A DNA stretch of 64,000 nt from Clostridiales bacterium. GTDB lineage: Bacteria > Bacillota > Clostridia > Lachnospirales > Lachnospiraceae. The translations under genes were made by a program, and so were the position numbers. The notes below the pieces were generated by a model, which was given only the letters and a program-made list of their open reading frames with translations, was not told where the DNA came from and made no database searches. Every line of letters starts with the position of its first letter. The stretch's first letter is position 1. Below, piece after piece: positions 32,447 through 40,784 of this stretch. The stretch spans positions 33,822 through 97,821 of the forward strand of contig JAJBTU010000037.1 of the NCBI GenBank assembly GCA_020860715.1. Reading direction: 5' to 3'.

Positions 32447-32638
32447 TTCCAATCGAGCAGGAGGCGGCTGCCGTCTCCTGCTTATGTTTTTCATATTCTG
32501 GCTGTTTTTCTTATGGAAGTGTTAATGTCATGAACGCCGCGTGGGGAACCATGCTCGAAAGAAATCAGGTGATTCTGAATGGAAAAGTGATTTTGATTCT
32601 GGGGCTGGCGGCAGGGTGTTTCAGCGTAGCCTGAAAAA

Positions 32639-32671
32639 GCAGGAAATTGTTTAGGAATTTCCTGTTTTTTT
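32639..32671 (+). terminator. Rho-independent terminator
   Basis: GCAGGAAATT-gtttagg-AATTTCCTGTTTTTTT. Confidence 0.8.
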
Positions 32672-32718
32672 AAACTCGATTCGTAAGTCGGGATTATTCT
32701 GATTAATAAAATTTTACT

Positions 32719-33072
32719 TCACTGTCCATTCTGTGCTTTGTAGTTCTCGCCCCAGTCCCACATGGCATCCAGAATCGGTTTCAGACTGTAGCCTAAATCG
32801 GTCAGGGTATATTCTACATGAGGTGGGACTTCCGGGAAAACGGTCCGGATCACCAGACCGCTTTCTTCCATCTGGCGGAGCTGAGCAGTCAGCACCTTCT
32901 GCGAAATATGCCCGATGGATTTTCTTAATTCTCCAAACCGTTTCGTTCCAGGCATCAGATCCCGAAGAATCAGTACCTTCCATTTGTCACTGATTAGAGT
33001 CAGTGTCGTTTCAACCGGACAGGTCGGCAGTTCTTTTGCCGGCGTTGTTTTGATATCTTTTTCTGTTTCCAT
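32719..33072 (-). CDS. HxlR-family winged-helix regulator
   Basis: CPVETTLTLISDKWKVLILRDLMPGTKRFGELRKSIGHISQKVLTAQLRQMEESGLV. Confidence 0.93.
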   Translation of the reverse strand: METEKDIKTTPAKELPTCPVETTLTLISDKWKVLILRDLMPGTKRFGELRKSIGHISQKVLTAQLRQMEESGLVIRTVFPEVPPHVEYTLTDLGYSLKPILDAMWDWGENYKAQNGQ

Positions 33073-33237
33073 GATAAAAATCCTCCTCAGAGATGTTATA
33101 TGGTTTCCATTTGGTAACTATGGCACTTTTTTGTGCTTACTTTACAGGCTCGGCGTTCGGCCTTATTATATAAGCAGCGAAAGGGAAAAGCAAGATGGTT
33201 CTGATCAGACCGTCTCCCGAAAAGCAAAATAATTTAT

Positions 33238-33648
33238 ATGGAGGTATTCATCATGAAGAAAGTAATCGAATTCTTAAACGCGAATCCTGTTCAGTATCTT
33301 GCAACCGTAGGCCGTGATGGTAAGGCAAAATGCCGTCCGTTCATGTTTGCCGGTGAGATGGATGGAAAACTTTGGTTCTGCACCAACAATACCAAGGATG
33401 TTTACAAGGATATGCAGGAAAATCCGGAGATAGAGATTTCCGTATCCAGCCCGGAGTATGCATGGATTCGTCTGCACGGCAAGGCTGTATTTGAGAACAA
33501 CATGGCAGCAAAGGAAATGTGCATCCAGAACCCAATCGTGAAAGGGCAGTATCAGACCGCTGACAACCCCATCTTCGAGGTATTCTATCTGGAGAACGCA
33601 CACGGCCTGATCGCGGACTTCTCCGGCAACCCGCCGTATGAGTTCTAA
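33238..33648 (+). CDS. pyridoxamine 5'-phosphate oxidase-like flavoprotein
   Basis: FLNANPVQYLATVGRDGKAKCRPF...LWFCTNNTKDVYKDMQENPEIEI; divergent from HxlR. Confidence 0.85.
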   Translation: MEVFIMKKVIEFLNANPVQYLATVGRDGKAKCRPFMFAGEMDGKLWFCTNNTKDVYKDMQENPEIEISVSSPEYAWIRLHGKAVFENNMAAKEMCIQNPIVKGQYQTADNPIFEVFYLENAHGLIADFSGNPPYEF

Positions 33649-33669
33649 AACAAAAAAACATAAAAAATA

Positions 33670-33862
33670 TTCTTCGGGGCAGGGTGCAATTCCTGACCGG
33701 CAGTAAAGTCTGCGACCCGCGAGAGCGGCTGGAAGCGCCCCCTCACATGCGTTTGGCGGCAAGTCGCACCGCCCATGCAAAAAAACGCTTCGCGTTTGGG
33801 CGGTGCTGCTGAAACGGTGTGATTCCGTTACCGACGGTGACAGTCCGGATGATAGAAGATAT
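33670..33862 (+). ncRNA. FMN riboswitch (RFN element) with extended variable helix
   Basis: TCTTCGGGGCAGGGTGCAATTCCTGACCGGCAGTAAAGTCTGCGACCCGCGAGAGCGG...GGTGTGATTCCGTTACCGACGGTGACAGTCCGGATGATAGAAGA. Confidence 0.93.
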
Positions 33863-33870
33863 GACAGGTA

Positions 33871-33906
33871 ACGCCCCGCAGTCTTTTGTTCTGCGGGGCG
33901 TTGCTT
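33871..33906 (+). terminator. Hairpin downstream of FMN aptamer (candidate expression platform terminator)
   Basis: ACGCCCCGCAG-tcttttgtt-CTGCGGGGCGTTGCTT. Confidence 0.6.
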
Positions 33907-33934
33907 AATCCAAAGCATATCTCAAAGGAGAAAG

Positions 33935-34567
33935 ATGAGTCAGACAGCAGTTACAAATAAACCGGCAGCTAAGAAAACCACCGCTTCTGTTTTAAACACA
34001 CGCGCTGTGACAATGACAGCAATGCTTGCGGCGATATCCTATATTCTTGCATTTGTAGAATTCCCAGTGCCATTGTCACCATCATTTGCTAAAATGGATT
34101 TATCGGATTTTCCCGCTTTGATTGGGGCGTTTGCATTTGGACCGGTGTATGGTGTCATGATCGAGCTGGTCAAAAATGCCCTGCAGATGATATCGACGTC
34201 AACCGGCGGTGTGGGCGAATTTGCAAATTTCCTGATGGGTGGTTCTTATGTATTGACTGCAGGTATGATTTATAAATGGCATAAAACAAAGAAAATGGCG
34301 ATGTTCTCCTGCGTGATTGCCAGTATTGTAATGGGAATCGTGGCAGCGCTTGCAAACTATTTTATTCTGCTTCCGCTGTTCGAGACATTCATGCCGCTGG
34401 ATCAGCTGATTGCTTCATTTGAAGCATTTATTCCGTTCATCCACACAAAACTGGATGTGGTTCTGTATAATGCCTTCCCGTTTAATCTGCTGAAGGGACT
34501 GGTTATCGGCGCTTTTACGATGTTGATTTATAAACGGCTGACCCCTGTTTTGAAAGGGATTCGTTAA
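33935..34567 (+). CDS. ribU: riboflavin ECF transporter S component
   Basis: TMTAMLAAISYILAFVEFPVPLSPSFAKMDLSDFPALIGAFAFGP; controlled by FMN riboswitch. Confidence 0.9.
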   Translation: MSQTAVTNKPAAKKTTASVLNTRAVTMTAMLAAISYILAFVEFPVPLSPSFAKMDLSDFPALIGAFAFGPVYGVMIELVKNALQMISTSTGGVGEFANFLMGGSYVLTAGMIYKWHKTKKMAMFSCVIASIVMGIVAALANYFILLPLFETFMPLDQLIASFEAFIPFIHTKLDVVLYNAFPFNLLKGLVIGAFTMLIYKRLTPVLKGIR

Positions 34568-34578
34568 GGGAGGATACC

Positions 34579-35187
34579 ATGTGCGATAATAATTATCTGA
34601 AAATGCTTGTTGAAGAAATTCATTCTGCCACGGTGGCAACCATTGGAACGGACGGTCATCCCCAGACCCGCACCATAGATATGATGCTGTGGGATGAAAA
34701 TGGCATATACTTTCTGACAGCGAAAGGAAAGGCTTTTTACACGCAGCTGATGGAGCAGAAGTACATTGCCCTCTCTGCCACAAAGGATAAAAAATCCGTA
34801 TCCCTCCGCGGCCGGATTCGGAATATTGGCAGTGAAAAGCTGGATGAGATTTTTGAAAAGAATACTTATATGCAGGCAATTTATCCGTCCGATACCCGTA
34901 GTGCGCTGGAGGTGTTCCAGCTTTATGAAGCAAGCGGGGAATATTTCGACATCAGCGATCCGTCCCATGTGACACGCGACAGCATTGTAATCGGTCAGCC
35001 GCAGGCTGTGGAGAGCGGTTATTTTGTAGGAGAAAAATGCATCGGCTGCAAGCTGTGCTATTCTGTCTGCCCGCAGAAATGCATTGACATTTCCACTAAA
35101 CCGGTAGTAATTGACCAGAGCCGTTGCCTGCACTGCGGAAGATGCGCGGAGACCTGCCCGAAGCAGACGATTGAAAAGAAAGGATAA
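34579..35187 (+). CDS. PNPOx-like flavin protein fused to a 2x[4Fe-4S] ferredoxin domain
   Basis: VATIGTDGHPQTRTIDMMLWDENGIYFLTAKGKAFY plus CIGCKLCYSVCPQKCI...CLHCGRCAETCPKQ. Confidence 0.9.
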   Translation: MCDNNYLKMLVEEIHSATVATIGTDGHPQTRTIDMMLWDENGIYFLTAKGKAFYTQLMEQKYIALSATKDKKSVSLRGRIRNIGSEKLDEIFEKNTYMQAIYPSDTRSALEVFQLYEASGEYFDISDPSHVTRDSIVIGQPQAVESGYFVGEKCIGCKLCYSVCPQKCIDISTKPVVIDQSRCLHCGRCAETCPKQTIEKKG

Positions 35188-35268
35188 GAGACCACAGGCA
35201 ATCAACAGGAGATCACAGGAGATTATCAGGAATCGCCAGAGATTGTAAGAGAGGGACAGTGTGGAACC

Positions 35269-36078
35269 ATGACACAGGACGAACGCAGGATTTATTTAAT
35301 CAGGGAACTTCTTTCTGAGGAAAAACAGTACCGGGATATGGAAATTCCGGCAGTTGAACAGCAGCAGAAACAGCTTCTGCGGGCGCTGTTTAATATACGG
35401 ATGCCAAAACCGGTCAGTCCGGATTTTTTAGAAGTACAGGATCAATATCTGCAGGAAGAGCTTCGGCAAAAAGGTATTACGGATATTGCTGACCTGACCC
35501 CCGTGCAGGATAACATGTATCTCTGGCAGGGAGACATTACCACGCTTCGCTGCGGAGCAATCGTAAATGCCGCCAACTCCCAAATGCTCGGCTGCTTCTG
35601 CCCCAATCATGGCTGCATTGACAATGCGATTCACACATATGCCGGAGTCCAGCTTCGTGCGGCCTGTGCAGAATTGATGGCACAGCAGGGACAAAAGGAA
35701 CCGGAAAGGAGCAGCCTGCTGCATTTGGGGGAAGCCAGGACCGGAGCAGCAAAAATTACGCCTGCGTTTAATCTGCCCTGCGATTATGTTATTCACACGG
35801 TTGGGCCTGTTGTCACCGGCAGGCTGACCGTAAGAGACAAAGAACTACTTGCCTCCTGCTACCGCTCCTGTCTGCAGCTTGCGGAGCAGAACGGTATCAA
35901 GAGTATTGCTTTCTGCTGCATTTCCACCGGAGAATTTCATTTTCCAAATGAAAGGGCGGCGCAGATTGCAGTCAATACGGTAAAGGAATATAAAGAACAG
36001 ACTCATAGTGAAATCGAGGTGATCTTCAATGTCTTTAAGGACTACGACTTACAAATCTACCGGAACATCCTTCGGTGA
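35269..36078 (+). CDS. Zn-containing macrodomain, putative protein-ADP-ribose hydrolase
   Basis: QGDITTLRCGAIVNAANSQMLGCFCPNHGCIDNAIHTYAG...CISTGEFHFPNERAAQIAV. Confidence 0.92.
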   Translation: MTQDERRIYLIRELLSEEKQYRDMEIPAVEQQQKQLLRALFNIRMPKPVSPDFLEVQDQYLQEELRQKGITDIADLTPVQDNMYLWQGDITTLRCGAIVNAANSQMLGCFCPNHGCIDNAIHTYAGVQLRAACAELMAQQGQKEPERSSLLHLGEARTGAAKITPAFNLPCDYVIHTVGPVVTGRLTVRDKELLASCYRSCLQLAEQNGIKSIAFCCISTGEFHFPNERAAQIAVNTVKEYKEQTHSEIEVIFNVFKDYDLQIYRNILR

Positions 36079-36940
36079 AACATTCAGCAGGGCATTTTCC
36101 ACGCCAACAAAGGCGTCGGATAGAATTTCACTGCTGAAAAATGAAATTGAGACGGCGGATGCTATCGTGATCGGTGCGGGTGCCGGGCTGTCCGCATCCG
36201 CAGGCATGAGCTACAGCGGGGAGCGGTTCGAAAAGACATTTGCGGATTTTCATCGGAAATACGGTATCACCGATATGTATTCCGGCGGCTTCTATCCCTT
36301 TGATACGCTTGAAGAATACTGGGCATGGTGGTCGCGGCATATTCTGGTCAACCGCTATGAAGCAGGTGTGGGAAAACCATATACCGATCTGCTGGAGCTG
36401 GTGAAGGACAAAGATTATTTTGTGCTGACCACCAACGTGGATCATCAGTTCCAGCTGGCCGGATTTGATAAAAAACGTCTGTTCTACACGCAGGGCGACT
36501 ACGGTCTGTGGCAATGCTCGAAGCCCTGCCATGACAGGACCTACGACAACGAGGAAGCGGTCCGGCAGATGGTTGCTGAACAGAAAGACATGAAGATCCC
36601 GTCGGAATTGGTTCCTCATTGTCCAATCTGCGGTAAGCCAATGACGATGAATCTGCGCTGTGATGACACGTTTGTCGAGGACGAGGGCTGGCATAACGCG
36701 TCAGAACGTTATTCTCTGTTCCTTCGCCGCCACCAGAATGTGAAAACGCTGTTTCTTGAATTAGGCACGGGAATGAACACGCCCGGCATAATAAAATTCA
36801 GCTTCTGGCGAATGGTTCACGAATGGCCGGACGCGACGTATGCCTGTATCAACCTGAATGAAGCCTATGCTCCGGATGAAATACGAACAAAATCCATCTG
36901 CATCAATAATGATATTGGAAAAGTATTGGAGCAACTGTAA
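36029..36940 (+). CDS. SirTM-type (class M) sirtuin
   Basis: DAIVIGAGAGLSASAGMSYSGERF, TTNVDHQFQLAGF, CPICGKPM zinc knuckle; overlaps the macrodomain gene by 50 bp. Confidence 0.9.
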   Translation: MSLRTTTYKSTGTSFGETFSRAFSTPTKASDRISLLKNEIETADAIVIGAGAGLSASAGMSYSGERFEKTFADFHRKYGITDMYSGGFYPFDTLEEYWAWWSRHILVNRYEAGVGKPYTDLLELVKDKDYFVLTTNVDHQFQLAGFDKKRLFYTQGDYGLWQCSKPCHDRTYDNEEAVRQMVAEQKDMKIPSELVPHCPICGKPMTMNLRCDDTFVEDEGWHNASERYSLFLRRHQNVKTLFLELGTGMNTPGIIKFSFWRMVHEWPDATYACINLNEAYAPDEIRTKSICINNDIGKVLEQL

Positions 36941-36965
36941 CCTGTACGTGGTGGAAACCGGCATT

Positions 36966-37173
36966 CAGAACAGCAGGCCACAGACCGCTTTCTTCGAAGG
37001 CTATATGCCGCTTACGCGTCATATGTCTGAGGCTTGATGGGCGTCTACGCTACCGCTTCGGTCGGTGCTAAACGCGTGCCACTGGCACGCAGCACCCGCC
37101 CATCCCGAAATGAAAATACAGCCTTTAGCAGGTAAACCTGCACAGTCTGTTTTTTCATTTCGATGCTGTTCTG
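36966..37173 (+). repeat. Multibranched palindromic element, copy A2, with module inserted at 37043-37095
   Basis: Same arms and stems as A1; extra TCTACGCTACCGCTTCGGTCGGTGCTAAACGCGTGCCACTGGCACGCAGCAC inside the ATGGG/CCCAT hairpin. Confidence 0.9.
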
Positions 37174-37208
37174 AACTGTTAGGCAACATGCCGGAAAGGA
37201 TAAATAAA

Positions 37209-37430
37209 ATGAAATCACTGTATGAAAGAATGGGCGGCACCTATACACTGGCAGGGGATGGGATGTATTCTTCACTGTTGTTGACCGGAAAGCTGACAGC
37301 ACATCTGAAGGAGATTGACGATACTGCTCATGAGAGGATGGACTTGCTGATCAGCCATTATCTTCCGGTAGGAGCTGCCCTGATTCCAGTTGCCTTTCTG
37401 GTTCCGGCGTTTTGCTTTTTTGAGGAATGA
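37209..37430 (+). pseudogene. TnpV-like transposon protein remnant, chimeric C-terminus
   Basis: MKSLYERMGGTYTLAGD...LLLTGKLTAHLKEIDDTAHERMDLLI resembles TnpV with internal deletion, then unrelated hydrophobic tail. Confidence 0.6.
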
Positions 37431-37613
37431 GGTGGAATCCTTACCGTTATCCTGTTGCTTGTGATGCTCCAGCGGCATATGCTGGGGTTGAAAAATATTC
37501 CGACTGGAACAGAGCCGAGGAAAGATTTACTGAAGGCATTGAAGCGCAGAAAATGGTAAAATTCAATTTAAAAGCACAAACAATCTGACAATTCACAAAT
37601 TTTTCACATAAAT

Positions 37614-37656
37614 TTAGCACTCACCTCTTGACATTGCTAACAATCGGTGTTATAAC
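37614..37656 (+). promoter_or_regulatory. sigma-A promoter overlapped by degenerate CIRCE operator
   Basis: TTAGCACTC-N9-CATTGCTAA (CIRCE TTAGCACTC-N9-GAGTGCTAA, 16/18); TTGACA(37628)-17 bp-TATAAC(37651). Confidence 0.8.
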
Positions 37657-37766
37657 TCTCATAGAACAAAGGAAAGAGATGGAAAACAAAAGCAGATTCC
37701 ATTTTGATCCGGTTCCAATGCAGATAAAAACAAAATTGTTATGAATGATAAAAGGAGAGATGAGAT

Positions 37767-38207
37767 ATGTTGAGACCGAGTTTTTACAGAGAAAATTTAT
37801 GGGATGAGTTTTTTGATGATTTCTTTAATGAGCCGTTTTACCGTACAAACGCATCCAGAGGGCAGACAGACCTGATGAGAACGGATGTGAAAGAGAGCGA
37901 AAGCGAATATGAGCTGACAATGAATCTTCCGGGAATCAAGAAGGAGGATGTGAAGGCTGAACTGAAGGATGGATATCTGACGATCCAGGCATCCACGAAT
38001 ACAAATAATGATCAGAAGGACAGCAACGGTAAGTATGTTCGCCGTGAACGTTTTGCCGGGTCTTTCAGCAGATCGTTCTATGTGGGTGAGGATGTGAAGC
38101 AGGAAGACATCAAGGCAAAGTTTGAGAATGGAACCTTGATTCTTACCGTGCCGAAGAAAGTCCAGCAGCCGGTGGTTGAAGAAAACAGGTATATTGCCAT
38201 CGAGTAA
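37767..38207 (+). CDS. Hsp20/alpha-crystallin family small heat shock protein
   Basis: FFDDFFNEPF...RTDVKESESEYELTMNLPGIKKEDVKAELKDGYLTI...FENGTLILTVPKK. Confidence 0.95.
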   Translation: MLRPSFYRENLWDEFFDDFFNEPFYRTNASRGQTDLMRTDVKESESEYELTMNLPGIKKEDVKAELKDGYLTIQASTNTNNDQKDSNGKYVRRERFAGSFSRSFYVGEDVKQEDIKAKFENGTLILTVPKKVQQPVVEENRYIAIE

Positions 38208-38291
38208 TATAGCTTACAAGAATTTCGTTGCGCTTGCGGAAGCGAAATTCGTAAGCTAACGAGCAGCTGTTATTTGCTGCGAGTAATATAG
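38201..38291 (+). repeat. Hairpin element bounded by perfect 12-bp direct repeats
   Basis: CGAGTAATATAG at 38201 and 38280; internal AGCTTACaaGAATTTCG...CGAAATTCGTAAGCT hairpin. Confidence 0.75.
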
Positions 38292-38336
38292 AAAAAGCGG
38301 CGGATAGACCGCCGCAAGTAAGGTCCTTTTTCTCTG

Positions 38337-38368
38337 CGGTGCAGCCTTAAACAGCTGCACCGTTTTTT
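38337..38368 (+). terminator. Rho-independent terminator
   Basis: CGGTGCAGC-cttaaaca-GCTGCACCGTTTTTT. Confidence 0.9.
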
Positions 38369-38370
38369 GA

Positions 38371-38491
38371 TGCGCAGGGCCGGGCAAGGTATATCCCGCG
38401 CACAGCGTGGGATGCCACCCGGCGAGGGCTAAGCGCGTGCCATTGGCACGCAGCAACCGCGCGGGCGAGTAGGGGAGAATCTCCCTACTCG
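38371..38491 (+). repeat. Modular palindromic intergenic element, copy B1
   Basis: TGCGCAGGGC...ATATCCCGCGCACAGCGTGGGAT...GGCTAAGCGCGTGCCATTGGCACGCAGC...GCGAGTAGGGGAGAATCTCCCTACTCG; near copy at 40785. Confidence 0.85.
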
Positions 38492-38621
38492 ATTTAGGAC
38501 GAGAGTTGCTTGTTGTAATGTTTCTGAATTGGTATTATAATGCTTCTATAACACAGGGACTGGATCAGGAAAAAAATGGAAGAATAAAAAATCATAAACC
38601 CTTGGTTTACAGGGGATTGCA

Positions 38622-39127
38622 ATGAATGATACAGGCAGAATCGAAGAAGCTGTTTTATCGCTTTGTGAATACACGCAGAAGCCGGATCACAAAAAGCTGC
38701 AGGACGATATCGAAACTATACTGAATCGGTATGGCCAGATTGGAATGGGAAATCTGAAGACTGTGAATTTCCTTGCGGATCTGATGGACATTATGCGGGA
38801 CAATCGGATAAAAATGCCGCACAGTCTGACTATGCTTGTTCGCGGCCTGACGCACATGGAAGGCGTATTGGCCGAGCTGTCACCGGATATTAATATCGTG
38901 GAAATTGCCCGTACAAAAATTGTGGAGAGCTTTTTGAAACCGGCTAATATCTCAAAGGAATTAGAGGACTGCTGATCACGGCGCTGCTGATCAGTGCAAG
39001 CATCATCTGCACGACGAACCTGCAGCCCCGGTTTTTGGGAATGCCTGTGATTGCCGCAGTCGGTTATGGGCTGGCAATCCTGCTTGCCGTATGTTTAATC
39101 ATTCATTACTTCCACGGAAAAAAATAA
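38622..39127 (+). pseudogene. UbiB/AarF (ABC1-like kinase) C-terminal remnant, frameshifted
   Basis: IKMPHSLTMLVRGLTHMEGVLAELSPDINIVEIA followed in another frame by GLLITALLISASIICT...IIHYFHGKK* (TM tail); kinase core absent. Confidence 0.7.
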
Positions 39128-39160
39128 TTTTATAAGACGGCGATTCTTTTAAGCAGATAG

Positions 39161-39622
39161 TCACTGGATTGGGGCTTCATTTTTCTGCATATCAGCCAGC
39201 AGGTTTTTCAACTCATTCAAAAGCGTTTCTAATGTTACCTGTTCCAGGCTTTCCTTCATTGCGTCTACAGCGGAAAGCATGTGTGGATACAGGAGCTGAT
39301 AGATATTTTTGCCGACAGGACAGTCGCTGTCTGTCTCGTGAATTTTAAAAATTTCTTCGACATCATTGGTTTCCACTGACTGGTAGATGTCCCATAAGGT
39401 GATGTCCTTTGGCTCTCTGGCGAGCTGTACGCCTCCGTTTTTTCCGGGAGATGCGGTAAGCAGGCCACTTTTTGACAAATTTTGAAAAATGTTCCGGATG
39501 ATGACAGCGTTAGACCCGGTACTTTCTGCGATAAGGGTACTGGTGACGCGGCGCTTTGGGGACAGTACCGCAACGAAAAGCAGCGAATGGACTGCTGTTG
39601 GAAATCGTTTACTGACACGCAT
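39161..39622 (-). CDS. Rrf2-family transcriptional regulator
   Basis: FPTAVHSLLFVAV...VTSTLIAESTGSNAVIIRNIFQNLSKSGLLTASPGKNGGVQLAR. Confidence 0.88.
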   Translation of the reverse strand: MRVSKRFPTAVHSLLFVAVLSPKRRVTSTLIAESTGSNAVIIRNIFQNLSKSGLLTASPGKNGGVQLAREPKDITLWDIYQSVETNDVEEIFKIHETDSDCPVGKNIYQLLYPHMLSAVDAMKESLEQVTLETLLNELKNLLADMQKNEAPIQ

Positions 39623-39657
39623 GGAATTACCTTCTTCCTCAAACATAAATCTGGAGA

Positions 39658-39778
39658 GCCGCGCCCTCGCCGGGTGGCATCCCGCACTTCGTGCGGGATA
39701 TTCCATACAAAATTGCCTGCGGCAATGGTGCGGCCTGCGTCATAAGGAATCCACCGGCAAGCCGGTTCCCTTTATGAC
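39658..39778 (-). repeat. Modular palindromic intergenic element, copy B3
   Basis: GCCGCGCC-CTCGCCGGGTGGCATCCCGCACTTCGTGCGGGATATTCC (shares module with B1/B2 in inverse orientation), ATTGCC-tgc-GGCAAT, GTGCGGC, GTCATAA...TTTATGAC hairpin. Confidence 0.75.
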
Positions 39779-39925
39779 ATATTATAAAAAGAAGTATAAC
39801 AGAATTTTTCTAAAAAATCAATTGTAAGTATTGACATTACTTTAATATGACTTTATAATGTAAAAACAATAATTACATTAAATTGGATGGGAGAATTAAG
39901 GAGGTATATATAATGGAGGGGGAAA

Positions 39926-40675
39926 ATGAGAGCAGGAGATGCAGTCACACTGGAAGCAGGGAATAAGAAGATACAGATATTTTGTTCAAAACAGAAAGCA
40001 CCGTTGATCATTTATCACGCTGTGATGGGAGAAGGGAAAAGACTGTGGCAGGCCTGTCGGAATATTGACTGCTCTGAATTCTCCCTTGCGGTTATAAATG
40101 ATGTCAATTGGGATGACGAGATGACGCCGTGGCCAATTCCGCCGATTTCGAAAGGAGATACGCCATGCTCCGGCGGCGCTGACGTATATCTGAAACAGCT
40201 GACCGATGAATTGCTGCCGCAGATTGAGGCTTCCCTTTTGTTTCCTCCGGAGTACTGTGTACTTGCAGGCTATTCCCTTGCAGGGCTGTTCGCGGTCTAT
40301 GCGGCGTACAAAACAGACTGTTTTTCCCGTATTGTCTCCGCATCCGGTTCTCTGTGGTATCCGGATTTTGTACCGTTTGTCCGCCAGAATCAGATTTCCG
40401 AGCGAGTTGAGGCAATCTATTTTTCCCTTGGGGATAAAGAAAGTCATACGAAGAATCCATATCTGGCTCCTGTGGAAGAGAATACTCGATTGCTTTTTCA
40501 CTATTTTTCAGAAAAAGGAATCCGGACAACGTTTCACCTGAATAAGGGAAATCATTATCAAAATTCTACCGGAAGAACAGCATCCGGAATAAAATGGATT
40601 TTACAGCAGCAGCAACGATCAGGAAAAGCAGTAGTCTTCCCTGCGGTCGGCACTGCCGGGAATTCTGGTAGGTGA
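39926..40675 (+). CDS. alpha/beta-hydrolase superfamily esterase-like protein
   Basis: LAGYSLAGLFAVYAAYKTDCFSRIVSASGSLWYP nucleophile elbow; C-terminal GNHY. Confidence 0.75.
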   Translation: MRAGDAVTLEAGNKKIQIFCSKQKAPLIIYHAVMGEGKRLWQACRNIDCSEFSLAVINDVNWDDEMTPWPIPPISKGDTPCSGGADVYLKQLTDELLPQIEASLLFPPEYCVLAGYSLAGLFAVYAAYKTDCFSRIVSASGSLWYPDFVPFVRQNQISERVEAIYFSLGDKESHTKNPYLAPVEENTRLLFHYFSEKGIRTTFHLNKGNHYQNSTGRTASGIKWILQQQQRSGKAVVFPAVGTAGNSGR

Positions 40676-40747
40676 GATTGATGTACAACCCCTTTTTTGA
40701 AACTCTGGAAAAAGTTGAAGAAAAGCACTACGTAACGATTGAGTGAC

Positions 40748-40783
40748 AGAATTTCTCCCCGGGAGCATTCCCGGGGATTTTTA
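40748..40783 (+). terminator. Rho-independent terminator
   Basis: CTCCCCGGGA-gcat-TCCCGGGGATTTTT. Confidence 0.8.
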
Positions 40784-40784
40784 A

